A stretch of 64,000 nt of DNA from Saccharothrix coeruleofusca (GCF_014648515.1 NZ_BMRG01000011.1:1-64000), one strand, 5' to 3'. Numbered from the stretch's first letter, positions 1 to 8,772 are shown. Numbers and translations: made by a program. The notes: a model not told the origin generated them from the letters alone.

Positions 1-35
1 TTCGACTCGCGGTACCCGAGCGTTCGACTCGCGGG
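1..35. repeat. Short direct repeat at the window edge
   Basis: The 12-mer ttcgactcgcgg occurs at positions 1-12 and again at 24-35, separated by 11 bases. It lies just 3' of the oxidoreductase gene and may be the end of a longer intergenic repeat that continues outside the window. No function can be assigned. Confidence 0.5.
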
Positions 36-41
36 GTGCGG

Positions 42-974
42 TCAGGGCACGAGGACGAGGCGTCCGCGCAGGCCGCCCGCGGCGAGGCGTTCGTGCGCCT
101 CGGCGGCCCGCTCCAGGGGCAGGGTGTCGGCGACGCGCAGGGTGAGCATCCCGGCGCCCGCCAGTGCGGACAGCTCCCACAGCCGCTTGCCGTCGGTGTG
201 GTAGGCCAGGTCGACGGTCCGGACGGCCCGCCGCGCGAAGGGGCTGGAGTTGAGCAGGGAGACGTAACCGCCGCCGTGGGCGACCGCGTCCAGCGCGGCC
301 GTTCCGACGTTGGCGGCGTCGATCACGCCGTCCACCCCGCCGGGGACCAGCGCCCGCACGCGTGCGGCGAGGTCGTCGTCCCGGTCGACGAACGACTCGG
401 CCCCGAACGACCGGACCAGCGGCTCGTCTGCGGCCCCGGCCTGGGCGAGCACGCGCAGGCCGCGCAGCCGGGCCAGCTCCGTGGCGAACCCGCCGACCGC
501 CCCCGCCGCACCGGTGACCAGCAGCCGCTGCCCGCGCCGCAGGCCGAGGGCGTCGAGCGCCTGGTCGGCGGTCGTGGCGTTGAGCGGCAGGGTCGCGGCC
601 TCGACGGCGGTGGCGCCCGCCGGGGCGGGCGCCACCGCCCACTCCTCCAGCACCGCGTACTCGGCGTAGGCGCCCAGGGGCAGGTCCAGCCGCTCCTGGA
701 GCCCGATCACCGCCTGCCCGACGGCGAACCGGTCCACCCCCTCGCCCAGCGCGTCGACGGTGCCCGCGACGTCGCAGCCGACGCCGTGCCGGGCGCGGCC
801 GACCGCCGCGCCGTACTGGACGTTGAGGCCCGTGCGGATCAGCACGTCGGCGAAGTTGACGGCGGCGGCCCCGACCTTGATCCGCACCTCGCCGGGACCG
901 GGGTGCGGGAGGGCGGTCTCGACGACCTCCAGGACCTCCGGTCCCCCGTACCGCCGAACGACGACCGCGCGCAT
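42..974 (-). CDS. Zinc-type/quinone oxidoreductase (MDR superfamily)
   Basis: A 310-residue medium-chain dehydrogenase/reductase of the quinone oxidoreductase type. Residues 1-115 form the GroES-like domain, beginning MRAVVVRRYGGPEVLEV. The nucleotide-binding motif VTGAAGAVGG lies at about 153-162, the usual NADPH loop. The cysteine-rich structural zinc lobe of alcohol dehydrogenases is absent, which favours the zinc-independent quinone reductase branch. The start at 974 has a GAGGAGG Shine-Dalgarno a few bases upstream; longer in-frame starts would run into the divergent gene. It faces an XRE regulator across about 145 bp, so that regulator may control it. The substrate is unknown. Confidence 0.87.
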   Translation of the reverse strand: MRAVVVRRYGGPEVLEVVETALPHPGPGEVRIKVGAAAVNFADVLIRTGLNVQYGAAVGRARHGVGCDVAGTVDALGEGVDRFAVGQAVIGLQERLDLPLGAYAEYAVLEEWAVAPAPAGATAVEAATLPLNATTADQALDALGLRRGQRLLVTGAAGAVGGFATELARLRGLRVLAQAGAADEPLVRSFGAESFVDRDDDLAARVRALVPGGVDGVIDAANVGTAALDAVAHGGGYVSLLNSSPFARRAVRTVDLAYHTDGKRLWELSALAGAGMLTLRVADTLPLERAAEAHERLAAGGLRGRLVLVP

Positions 975-1119
975 GTGACCTCCTCGGTTGGCGGCGGGGT
1001 GGACTCCCCGCCCGCCGGCGGCAGCTTCCGGCCGCCGCGCGGCACCGGGGAAGGGACGTCGCGACCGTGGGTCCGGCAGAACCAGGTTGGGCGTGGCCGG
1101 GACGGGCAGACTCGGTGGC

Positions 1120-1965
1120 ATGGCTGATCCGCGCATCGCCGAGTTCCTGCGCAACCGGCGCTCCCGCGTGACGCCCGCGCAGGCCGGGCTGCCCGACGGG
1201 CTGACCCGCCGCCGGGTGCCGGGCCTGCGCCGCGAGGAGGTCGCCCAGCTGGCGGGCGTGAGCGTCGACTACTACACGCGGTTGGAGCAGGGGCGGGGCA
1301 AGCACGTGTCCGACGCGGTGCTCGACGCGATCGCCACCGTGCTCCGGCTCAGCCACGTCGAGCGGCAGCACCTGTGGAACCTGGCCAGGCCCCGCGCCAC
1401 CGCGGGCCCGCCCCCGGCGCGGGCGGTCCCGCCCGGCGTGCGGCGGATGCTGGAGCTGATGCCCGACGCCCCGGCCCTGGTCCTCGGCAGGCGGATGCGG
1501 GTGCTCGCCTGGAACCCGGCCGCGCAGGCGGTGTTCGACGTCGAGTCGATGCGGGAGCTGGGCTACAACGCCGCCCGGCACGCCTTCCTCGCGCCTCGGG
1601 CGGCGGAGCGGTACGTCAACCGGGAGGAGGTCGCCGCCGCGATCTGCGCGCAGCTGCGGCTGGAGTCGGGCCGCCACCCCGACGACCCGGACCTGGCCGC
1701 GCTGATCGGCGAGCTGGCCATCCGCAGCGGGACCTTCCGCCGCCTGTGGGCGGCCAACGACGTCCGGCAGAAGGACTCCGGCACCACCGTGGTGGCCCAC
1801 CCGGTCGTCGGACGCCTGGAGTTCGGCTACGAGGCGCTGGCCCTGCCCGGCGCGGGGGACCAGTACCTCACCGCCTACACCTACCCCGCCGGGTCGGCCA
1901 CCGCGCAGCGGCTCCAGCTGCTGCTGAGCTGGACCAGCGAACCCGCCCCGGTCGGCACCGCCTGA
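1120..1965 (+). CDS. XRE-family regulator with MmyB-like ligand-binding domain
   Basis: A 281-residue cytoplasmic transcription factor. The N-terminal helix-turn-helix carries the family signature RRVPGLRREEVAQLAGVS followed by YYTRLEQGRG (residues about 25-65). The remainder matches the MLTR/MmyB-like ligand-binding domain, with the typical LAWNPAA and RSGTFRRLW stretches. The ATG at 1120 is chosen because the helix-turn-helix starts right after it; earlier in-frame starts would overlap the divergent oxidoreductase promoter. Proteins of this family usually regulate an adjacent divergent oxidoreductase, which fits the gene at 42-974. The ligand cannot be told from sequence. Confidence 0.88.
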   Translation: MADPRIAEFLRNRRSRVTPAQAGLPDGLTRRRVPGLRREEVAQLAGVSVDYYTRLEQGRGKHVSDAVLDAIATVLRLSHVERQHLWNLARPRATAGPPPARAVPPGVRRMLELMPDAPALVLGRRMRVLAWNPAAQAVFDVESMRELGYNAARHAFLAPRAAERYVNREEVAAAICAQLRLESGRHPDDPDLAALIGELAIRSGTFRRLWAANDVRQKDSGTTVVAHPVVGRLEFGYEALALPGAGDQYLTAYTYPAGSATAQRLQLLLSWTSEPAPVGTA

Positions 1966-1975
1966 GGACGGCCCA

Positions 1976-2006
1976 GCGGGGGCACCCGCGCGCACGGGTG
2001 CCCCGC
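1976..2006. terminator. Bidirectional hairpin terminator between convergent genes
   Basis: The arms ggggcacccg (1979-1988) and cgggtgcccc (1995-2004) form a perfect 10-bp stem with a 6-base loop. It sits between the stop codons of the convergent XRE and aldo/keto reductase genes. There is no T-run, as is usual for high-GC actinobacterial terminators. Confidence 0.65.
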
Positions 2007-2013
2007 CGACCGC

Positions 2014-3006
2014 CTACCAGGCGTAAGCCTCCGGGGCGGGCTTGGCCCCGTTGGGCGCCGGGGCCGGGAACAGCTCCTCCAGCTTCCCCAGCACCTCCGC
2101 GTCCAGCTTGATCTCCGCCGCCCGCAGCGACCCGTCCAGCTGCTCCGCCGTGCGCGGCCCGATGATCGGGGCGGTCACGCCCTCCTGGTGCAGCAGCCAG
2201 GCCAGCCCGACGTTGGCCGGGTCCTCGCCCAGGTCCGCGCACAGCTTCTCGTACGCCTCGATGGACTCGCGGTGCTTCTCCAGCCCTTCGGCCGAGCGGC
2301 CGGAGTTGCTGCGCGACGCGCCGCCCTCGCGCTGCTTGCGCAGCACGCCGCCGAGCAGGCCGCCGTTGAGCGGCGACCACGGGATGACGCCGACGCCGTA
2401 GTGCCGGGCGGCGGGCAGCACCTCCAGCTCCACCCAGCGGTTGAGCAGGTTGTAGATGGACTGCTCGCTGACCAGCCCGAGGAAGTGCCGGGCGCGGGCG
2501 GCCTCCTGGGCCTGGGCGATGTGCCAGCCCGCGAAGTTCGACGAGCCGAAGTAGAGCACCTTGCCCTGCTGGCGCAGGACGCTGAACGCCTCCCAGATCT
2601 CGTCCCACGGCGTGGAGCGGTCCACGTGGTGCATCTGGTAGAGGTCGATGTGGTCGGTCTGCAACCGCTTGAGCGAGGCGTCGCACGCGCGGCGGATGTT
2701 CAGCGCCGACAGGAACGTCTCGTTGGGCCAGTCGCCCATGCTGCCGTAGAGCTTGGTGGCGATCACGGTCTTCTCGCGCCGCCCGCCGCCGGTGGCGAAC
2801 CACCGGCCGATGATCTGCTCGGTGATCCCCTCCCCCTTCTGCCAGCCGTAGACGTTGGCGGTGTCGAAGAAGTTGATGCCGTGCTCGTGCGCCCGGTCCA
2901 TGATCGCGTGGCTGTCGGACTCGGAGGTCTCCGGGCCGAAGTTCATGGTGCCGAGGCACAGCCGCGACACGGACAGGCCGGACCGGCCGAGGTGCGTGTA
3001 CTCCAT
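2014..3006 (-). CDS. Aldo/keto reductase
   Basis: A 330-residue NADPH-dependent TIM-barrel reductase of the aldo/keto reductase superfamily, close to the YajO/Kv-beta-like group. The tetrad is visible: Asp and Tyr in FFDTANVYGW, Lys in TVIATKLYG, and His in LYQMHHVDR. The N-terminus MEYTHLGRSGLSVSRLCLGT is classical, so the ATG at 3006 is preferred over an upstream in-frame start. It lies 88 bp downstream of the response regulator on the same strand and may be partly co-transcribed with it. The physiological carbonyl substrate is unknown. Confidence 0.92.
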   Translation of the reverse strand: MEYTHLGRSGLSVSRLCLGTMNFGPETSESDSHAIMDRAHEHGINFFDTANVYGWQKGEGITEQIIGRWFATGGGRREKTVIATKLYGSMGDWPNETFLSALNIRRACDASLKRLQTDHIDLYQMHHVDRSTPWDEIWEAFSVLRQQGKVLYFGSSNFAGWHIAQAQEAARARHFLGLVSEQSIYNLLNRWVELEVLPAARHYGVGVIPWSPLNGGLLGGVLRKQREGGASRSNSGRSAEGLEKHRESIEAYEKLCADLGEDPANVGLAWLLHQEGVTAPIIGPRTAEQLDGSLRAAEIKLDAEVLGKLEELFPAPAPNGAKPAPEAYAW

Positions 3007-3094
3007 GCTCCCAGCCTGCCCCCGTCCGGCCGATCCGGCCACGTGGAGCGGCTCCAGCCGACCGGGAGGGATTCCGCAGGACCGGTCTCCCCTC

Positions 3095-3778
3095 TCACTC
3101 GGTCGGGTGTCCCCCGAGCTGTGCCTGTCCCCGCCTCGGCACCGCGAGGCCGGACTCGTAGGCGGCGATCACCGCCTGCACCCGGTCGCGCAGTCCAAGC
3201 TTGCTCAGCACGTTGCTCACGTGCGTCTTCACCGTGTGCTCGCTGACCGTCATGGCCTCGGCGATCTCGGCGTTGGACAGCCCGCGCGCGATCAGCGCCA
3301 GCGTCTCCCGCTCGCGCGCGGTCAGCGCGGGCAGGAGGTCGGTGTCGTGCCCGGCGCCGTGGTCCGGGGTGGTGAAGCGGGCGATCAGCTTGCGGGTGAC
3401 CGAGGGCGCCAGCAGCGCCTCCCCCTCGGCGACGACGCGCACGGCGTGCACGAGGTCGTCGCGGCGGACGTCCTTGAGCAGGAATCCGCTGGCCCCCGCC
3501 CGCAGCGCCTCGTAGACGTAGTCGTCCACGTCGAACGTGGTCAGCATGAGCACCTTCGTCGTGCCGCTGACCGCGCGGGCCGCCTCGATGCCGTCCACGC
3601 CGGGCATCCGGATGTCCAGCAGCACCACGTCCGGCCGGTGCTCGCGCACCGCGGCGACGGCCGCCGCGCCGTCGCCCGCCTCGGCCACCACCTCGATGTC
3701 CGGTTGGGCGTCGAGGATCATGGCGAACCCGGCGCGCACCAGCTCCTGGTCGTCGGCGACCACCACCCGGATCGTCAT
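3095..3778 (-). CDS. NarL/FixJ-family response regulator
   Basis: A 227-residue two-component response regulator. The receiver domain (1-120) has the acidic pair ADD at 8-10, the phospho-acceptor Asp55 in DVVLLDIRMPG, and the conserved Lys in KVLMLTTFD. The C-terminal LuxR-type helix-turn-helix (about 150-215) contains LTARERETLALIARGLSN and SEHTVKTHVSNVLSKLGL. The start overlaps the stop of the kinase gene by 4 bp (ATGA), so kinase and regulator are translationally coupled. The last 20 codons have a diverged copy at 8934-8996. Confidence 0.94.
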   Translation of the reverse strand: MTIRVVVADDQELVRAGFAMILDAQPDIEVVAEAGDGAAAVAAVREHRPDVVLLDIRMPGVDGIEAARAVSGTTKVLMLTTFDVDDYVYEALRAGASGFLLKDVRRDDLVHAVRVVAEGEALLAPSVTRKLIARFTTPDHGAGHDTDLLPALTARERETLALIARGLSNAEIAEAMTVSEHTVKTHVSNVLSKLGLRDRVQAVIAAYESGLAVPRRGQAQLGGHPTE

Positions 3779-4884
3779 GCGGGCAGCTCCACCAGCACCC
3801 GGAATCCCCGCCGGTCAGGCCTCGGTCCGAGGACCGCGCTGCCCCCGCAGGCCACCGCGCGCTCGCGGATGCCGATCAGGCCGCGCCCGGCTCCCCGCGC
3901 CCCGGAGCCCCGTGCCCTGGCTCCCCGCGCCGCCGCGCCCGGTCCGTCGTCGACGATGCTGATCACGAGCGAATCCTCCCGCCAGTCGAAGTGGACGTCG
4001 GCGCGGGCCGGTGCCGCGTGCTTGACGACGTTGGTCAGCGCTTCCTGGGTGATGCGGTAGGCGGCGACCGCCACGTCCGGGCGCAGCGGCACCGGGTCGC
4101 CGGTGGTGGTGCGCCGCACGTCCACGCCCGCGCCGCGGACCTGCTCGACCAGCGCGGCCAGGTCGTCGATGGTCGGCTGCGGGGCGCGCGGCCCGTCGTC
4201 CTCCTTGAGCACGGCCAGGATGCCCCGCAGCTGCACCATCGCGTCCCGCCCGGCGGCGGCGATGGCGTCGAACGCGGCCTCCGCGCGGGCGGGGTCGGCG
4301 TGCAGCACCACCGGTCCCGCTTCGGCCTGCACGACCATGACGCTGACCGCGTGGGACAGGATGTCGTGCATGTCGCGGGCGATCCTGGCCCGCTCGCGCT
4401 CGGCGGCCCGCTCGGCCTCCAGCTCGCGCTCGCGCTCCAGCCGGGCGGCGCGCTCCTCGGCCGCGGCGGTGGCACGGCCCAGCGCGTAGGCCGCGCCCAG
4501 CAGCGTCACCGCGCGCAACGCGGTCTCCGACGAGCCGACCGCCAGCAGCACGCCGCCGACGGACACCGCGAAGGCGGCGATCCTGGCCCGCGCGGACGAG
4601 CGGGCGGCCACCGCGTGCATCGCCACGATCCCGCCGTACCAGACGGGCTGGTCGGGGACCTTGCCGACGAAGTCGTAGAGCGAGGTGGCGACCAGGCTGG
4701 CGATCAGCGCGGTGACCGGGAAGCGCCGCCGCCACACCACCGGGACGGCCGAGGCCACCACGACCGCGCACCCCCACCAGGAGTAGGTGAAGCCCCTGGC
4801 GAAGAACGGCCAGAGCTGCACCGCCGCCACCAGCACGGCCAACCCGGCGTCCAGGCGGTACTTGGTGGGCATGGGGGAGATCAT
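3775..4884 (-). CDS. NarL-type sensor histidine kinase (HisKA_3)
   Basis: A 369-residue membrane histidine kinase. About four hydrophobic helices fill residues 10-140, followed by a charged coiled segment (ERELEAERAAERERARIA). The HisKA_3 phosphoacceptor box is ARDMHDILSHAVSVMVVQAE. The ATPase domain shows TNVVKHA, VDDGPG and GRGLIGIRERA. Between the last two lies a low-complexity Arg/Gly/Ala insertion (AAARGARARGSGARGAGRG) that enlarges the ATP-lid region. The ATG at 4884 overlaps the upstream gene stop (ATGA); an alternative ATG lies at 4872. It pairs with the response regulator immediately downstream. Confidence 0.92.
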   Translation of the reverse strand: MISPMPTKYRLDAGLAVLVAAVQLWPFFARGFTYSWWGCAVVVASAVPVVWRRRFPVTALIASLVATSLYDFVGKVPDQPVWYGGIVAMHAVAARSSARARIAAFAVSVGGVLLAVGSSETALRAVTLLGAAYALGRATAAAEERAARLERERELEAERAAERERARIARDMHDILSHAVSVMVVQAEAGPVVLHADPARAEAAFDAIAAAGRDAMVQLRGILAVLKEDDGPRAPQPTIDDLAALVEQVRGAGVDVRRTTTGDPVPLRPDVAVAAYRITQEALTNVVKHAAPARADVHFDWREDSLVISIVDDGPGAAARGARARGSGARGAGRGLIGIRERAVACGGSAVLGPRPDRRGFRVLVELPA

Positions 4885-5456
4885 CACACCAGGACCGGCC
4901 GGCGGGCCGCGCGGCGGGCCAGCGGTGCGAAGGAGACCAGCAGCAGGACCGCGCCGACCGGGATGAGGTCCTTGTCGATCAGCGGCATGACCAGGTCGGC
5001 GAGCACCAGCACGGGCATCCACGCCTTGACCACGCGGTGCGCGGCGAGCTGCACGACCAGGGCGAGCTGCCCCACGTAGAACAGGTAGGGGCCGAAGTCG
5101 TAGATCACCGGCCGGACGCCCGGCCATGACCGCACCTCGCGGGAGATCGCGACCAGCTCGGCGTGGTCGTCGGCCAGCAAGCCCGCCACCACGTCCACGG
5201 CGAACTGCCCGAACAGCGCGAGCGCGCCGAGTGTGGCGACGGCGGCCGTAACCCTGGCCGGCGCGCTGGGACCGATCATCTCCCGCATCTGGTGGAAGAT
5301 CCCGACGAACAGCACGAGCGCGGCGAGGAAGGCCAGGTGGCCGATGGTCCAGGCGGGGCCGGGCCCGCGCACGCCGTCGAAGCCGTCGACGATCCGGATG
5401 ACGCCGTAGGCCAGGACGAGCAGCGGGGCCGCGATGAAGGCGGTGCGTGGGTTCAT
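4884..5456 (-). CDS. Small multi-pass membrane protein
   Basis: A 190-residue protein with about five hydrophobic segments (for example AAPLLVLAYGVIRIV and AFLAALVLFVGIFH) and no recognised catalytic motif. It is the first gene of a three-gene overlapping operon with the sensor kinase and response regulator, so it may sense or transmit the input signal or be the operon's target. The family was not recognised. Confidence 0.75.
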   Translation of the reverse strand: MNPRTAFIAAPLLVLAYGVIRIVDGFDGVRGPGPAWTIGHLAFLAALVLFVGIFHQMREMIGPSAPARVTAAVATLGALALFGQFAVDVVAGLLADDHAELVAISREVRSWPGVRPVIYDFGPYLFYVGQLALVVQLAAHRVVKAWMPVLVLADLVMPLIDKDLIPVGAVLLLVSFAPLARRAARRPVLV

Positions 5457-5538
5457 GCCGGCAATCCTGCGGATTCCGGCGGTCGTTGTGATCGCCCGTG
5501 CCGGCGGTTTCGCGTCTCCCCCTTGAGAGGGAGAGCGG

Positions 5539-7890
5539 TCACGCGGGCGGCCCGATCCGCCGCCTCAGCTCCCGCGCCGCCGGGTCGTCGAAGTCGGCGA
5601 GCAGCTCGCGCGCCTCGGCCAGCGCCGCCGCGCCCCTGTCGCCGCCCGCGGTCAGGCCGAGGTTGACCAGGGCCCGCGCGAGCGGCCACCGGTTGCCCAG
5701 CACGCGCAGGGCCGCCACCGCCATCGCGTGGAACCGCGCCGCGTCCTCGGGCCTGCCCAGCTGCGCGTACGCCTCGCCCGTGGCGTCGATCGCGAGGGCT
5801 TCCCGCTCCAGGTCGCCGAGCCCGCGCTGCATGGCGGCGGCCCGCCGGCAGCACTCCAGCGCCTGCTCCGGACGTCCCGACGCCGCTTCCACGCGGCCGA
5901 GTTCGACCAGCCAGTACGCCTCCGCGACCGCGTGCCGCTCCTCGCGGGCGATGCGCAGCGCGGCCCCGATGGCTTCGGACGCCTCGGCCAGGCGGCCCCG
6001 CTCGCGCAGGACCCGGCTCAGGCCGTGCAGCGCGTTGCCCTCGCGCACGCGCTCGCCGGTGGCGCGGAAGACCTCCAGAGCACCTCGGAGCAGCTCCTCC
6101 GCCGCCTCCAGCTCGCCCAGCAGGCAGCGCGCGCTCGCGGTGTTGCAGGCCAGGACGCCGAGCCAGTACTCGCCGCCCTGCTCGACGGCGATGGCCCGCG
6201 CCCGCTCGAACGCGGCCAGCGCCTCGGCCAGCCGGTGGCCGCGCAGGAACGCCAGCCCCAGCGCGTTGGCGGAGGCGAGCTGACCGGTGCGGTCCCCGAT
6301 CTCCTCGCGGATGGCCAGCGCGGCGCGGTGCAGCTCCACCCCGGCGGCCAGCTCGCCCCGCTGCACGCGCGCCGTGCCCAGGCTCTCCAGCACAGCCGCC
6401 TCACCGGCCCGGTCGCCGGACCCGCGCGCCGCGCGCAGCGCGATCTCCCCGGTGGCCAGCCAGTCGTCGAACCAGTTGGTCCCGGCGTAGCACGCCGCCA
6501 GCACGGCGGGCAGCAGCCAGGCCAGGTCGTCCATCCCGGCCTGCTCGGCGGCGCGGGTCGCGGCGACCAGGTTGCCCCGCTCCTCCTCCAGCCACCGCAC
6601 CGCCTCGGCTCGGGAGGTGAACGCCAGCGGCGCGACGCCGTCCGCCCTCGGCGGCTCCGGCACCCGCCTGGACGGGCTGACCAGCAGCGACACCGCCCGC
6701 GCCGTGTGCGCGTACCACAGCAGCAGCCGCCGCACGGCCGCCGCGGCGCTGGCCGGGGTCTCCTCGCGGTGGGCCTGGTCGGTGGCGTAGGCCCGCAGCA
6801 GGTCGTGGAACTGGAAGTGGGTGGAGTCGACCTGCTCGACCAGGTGCGCGCACACCAGATCGTCCAGCAGCCTGCGCACCGGCCGCACGTCGGCCCCGGC
6901 CAGCGCCGCGGCGGCCTCGACGCCGAACTCGGCGCCGGGGTGCAGGCCCAGCAGCCGGAACAGCCTGCTCGCCGCCGCCGACAGCGCCCGGTAGGACCAG
7001 GCGAAGACGGTGCGCACCGCGTCGGAGTCGTCGCCGCCCGCCGGGGTGAGCGCGTCCCACAGCGTCGACTCGTCCCGCAGGTCCTCGATCAGCTCGCGCA
7101 GCGGGGTGTGCGGGCGGCTGCCCGCCCGCTCCGCCGCCACCCGCAGCGCCAGCGGCAGCCGCGCGCACAGCCGGGCCAGTTCGGCGAGCTGCTCCGGGGT
7201 GTCGGGCGGGCGGTAGCCCGCGGTGACCCCGCGCAGCAGCTCCACCGCCTGCTCCTCGGTCAGCACGCCGAGGCCGAACCGGTGCGCCCCGTCGCGGGCC
7301 ACCAGGCCCGCCAGGTGGCTGCGGCTGGTGATCAGCACCAGGCAGCCCGCGGTGCCCGGCAGCAGCGGGCGGACCTGGGCCACGGTGGCGGCGTTGTCCA
7401 GCACCACCAGCACCCGCCTGCCCGCCAGCAGCGTGCGGTACGCCGCCGCCCTGGGCTCCAGGTCGGCCGGGACGGCCTCCGGCGGCACCCGCATCGCGCG
7501 CAGGAAGTGCTCCAGGGCCTGCGCCGGGGTCACCGGCGGTCCTGGGTCGTAGCCGCGCAGGTTGACGTGCAGCTGCCCGTCGGGGAAGTGCTCCGCGACG
7601 CGGTGCGCCCAGTGCAGGGCCAGGGCGGTCTTCCCGACCCCCGCCGTGCCGACCACGATGCAGACCGCGGGCGACTTCGGGTCGTGCCGCGCGGCCAGGA
7701 ACTCGTCCAGCCGGGCCAGCTCGTCCACGCGGTTGACGTAGCCGGGGACGTCGGCGGGCAGTTGCCTCGGCGGCACCCACTCCGCGCGCTCACGCCCGTG
7801 GAAGTGCACCCCGCCCAGCACGTCCCGCGCCTGGACGACGTCCTCGGCGGGGCCGGAGATCTCGTTGCGCCAACCCGGCTGCTCGGCGAT
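5539..7890 (-). CDS. NB-ARC/TPR STAND ATPase, downstream copy
   Basis: A STAND-class NTPase of about 783 residues. It has a P-loop GTAGVGKT (about 81-88), a Walker B-like RRVLVVLDNA, a sensor LITSRS and a GLPLAL-like LPLALRVAAERA, then a winged-helix stretch and a C-terminal half of TPR-like helical repeats. No SARP or LuxR DNA-binding domain is present, unlike AfsR. The first in-frame GTG or ATG is at 7821, but the family N-terminus (IAEQPxWRNExSG) lies upstream of it and is shared with the paralogue at 8993-11341. That conserved part begins at an ATC codon (7890-7888), 5 bases after GGAGGT, so a non-AUG start is proposed. It follows the DUF6879-like gene by 12 bases. Likely a ligand-triggered signalling or defence switch. 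Confidence 0.86.
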   Translation of the reverse strand: MAEQPGWRNEISGPAEDVVQARDVLGGVHFHGRERAEWVPPRQLPADVPGYVNRVDELARLDEFLAARHDPKSPAVCIVVGTAGVGKTALALHWAHRVAEHFPDGQLHVNLRGYDPGPPVTPAQALEHFLRAMRVPPEAVPADLEPRAAAYRTLLAGRRVLVVLDNAATVAQVRPLLPGTAGCLVLITSRSHLAGLVARDGAHRFGLGVLTEEQAVELLRGVTAGYRPPDTPEQLAELARLCARLPLALRVAAERAGSRPHTPLRELIEDLRDESTLWDALTPAGGDDSDAVRTVFAWSYRALSAAASRLFRLLGLHPGAEFGVEAAAALAGADVRPVRRLLDDLVCAHLVEQVDSTHFQFHDLLRAYATDQAHREETPASAAAAVRRLLLWYAHTARAVSLLVSPSRRVPEPPRADGVAPLAFTSRAEAVRWLEEERGNLVAATRAAEQAGMDDLAWLLPAVLAACYAGTNWFDDWLATGEIALRAARGSGDRAGEAAVLESLGTARVQRGELAAGVELHRAALAIREEIGDRTGQLASANALGLAFLRGHRLAEALAAFERARAIAVEQGGEYWLGVLACNTASARCLLGELEAAEELLRGALEVFRATGERVREGNALHGLSRVLRERGRLAEASEAIGAALRIAREERHAVAEAYWLVELGRVEAASGRPEQALECCRRAAAMQRGLGDLEREALAIDATGEAYAQLGRPEDAARFHAMAVAALRVLGNRWPLARALVNLGLTAGGDRGAAALAEARELLADFDDPAARELRRRIGPPA

Positions 7891-7902
7891 GTCGGACCTC
7901 CG

Positions 7903-8505
7903 TCACGGCCGCAGACCCGCGAGACGGCGGTCGAAGTAGTCGACCAGCGGCTCGGCCGCCGCGTACAGCTCCTCGAAGACGCCCCGCCAGCCGAGCACCT
8001 GCTCGCGCTCGGTGGACCTGATCGCGCCGACCGGGACGCCGTCCCCGGTGTAGAGCACCTGGTAGGCCACGCGGTCGTCGAAGCCGACGACGTCGGGCAG
8101 CCGCTCCCGCCGCTCCCGGTCCGCGATCCGGTCGGCTTCCAGGACGCGGACGGGCTCGCCGAGCCCGCTGCGCTGGCGGAGCAGGTTCAGCTCCCACAGC
8201 ACGTAGGGGGCCAGCGGCTGCTCCACCACGCGGACCCGGCGGCGGCGCGTGCCGCGCGCGGCGACCCGGTCGTGGTACTCGCGCTGCCTCGGCAGGTCTT
8301 CCCGGATCAGCTCCAGCGCGCGTTCCCACTCGCCCCGCGCGAAGGCGTCGTAACTGGCGCTGCCCCGCTCCACGAAGACCTGGGTGCGCTCGATCTTCCA
8401 GAACTCGGCCGCGCCGACCTCCCACAGCCCGCGGCGGAAATCGCGGCGGTAGTCGTCCAGCGAAAGCCTTTCGCCGCGCACCCCCGGCAGCGCCCCGCTC
8501 CTCAT
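7903..8505 (-). CDS. DUF6879-like protein, downstream copy
   Basis: A 200-residue cytoplasmic protein resembling the actinobacterial DUF6879 family. Typical stretches are FWKIERTQVFVE, RRVRVVEQPLAPYVLWEL and VAYQVLYTGDG. It has no membrane segment and no known catalytic motif. The ATG at 8505 overlaps the stop of the frameshifted small gene (ATGA). Proteins of this family usually sit next to helix-turn-helix or DUF397 genes and are often assumed to be regulatory; the biochemical function is unknown. The paralogue is at 11356-11946. Confidence 0.8.
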   Translation of the reverse strand: MRSGALPGVRGERLSLDDYRRDFRRGLWEVGAAEFWKIERTQVFVERGSASYDAFARGEWERALELIREDLPRQREYHDRVAARGTRRRRVRVVEQPLAPYVLWELNLLRQRSGLGEPVRVLEADRIADRERRERLPDVVGFDDRVAYQVLYTGDGVPVGAIRSTEREQVLGWRGVFEELYAAAEPLVDYFDRRLAGLRP

Positions 8506-8772
8506 CGCGGGTCCACCTCCGGGCCCCGCACCAGGCCGCCCGGAATGACCACCAGCCGCTCGTCCGCGCCGACGCGCACGCCCTCCGGCAGCCGCGAGGC
8601 GTACTGCGCGGTGAGGTCGCGCCCGATCACCGCCACGTCGCCGTTGTCCAGCTCCCACACGTCGGGACACGTCTCGTCGTCGGCGCAGGGGGGGACCGGT
8701 CCGGCCGGACACCGCTGCGCCCAGTCGGCGGCGAAAAGCCGCCGACGGGTCGGCCTGCCACCGCTCCGCCAT
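8502..8772 (-). pseudogene. Small WELDNGDVAVIG-family protein, frameshifted at a C7 run
   Basis: The N-terminus starts at the ATG at 8772 (MAERWQADPSAAFRRRLGAA) in one frame. The conserved C-terminal part (TCPDVWELDNGDVAVIG to the stop at 8502) is in another frame. The switch falls at a run of seven C on the coding strand (plus-strand G7, 8688-8694). With six C the two halves join into one protein of about 89 residues that aligns along its length with the intact paralogue at 11946-12209. It is either a real frameshift mutation, a slippage-prone contingency tract, or a base-calling error in a homopolymer. Confidence 0.8.

Noticed and set aside
5510-5535. Possible hairpin after the downstream NB-ARC gene
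   Set aside because: Only about six base pairs match (tctccc/gggaga), too weak to call a terminator in this GC background.
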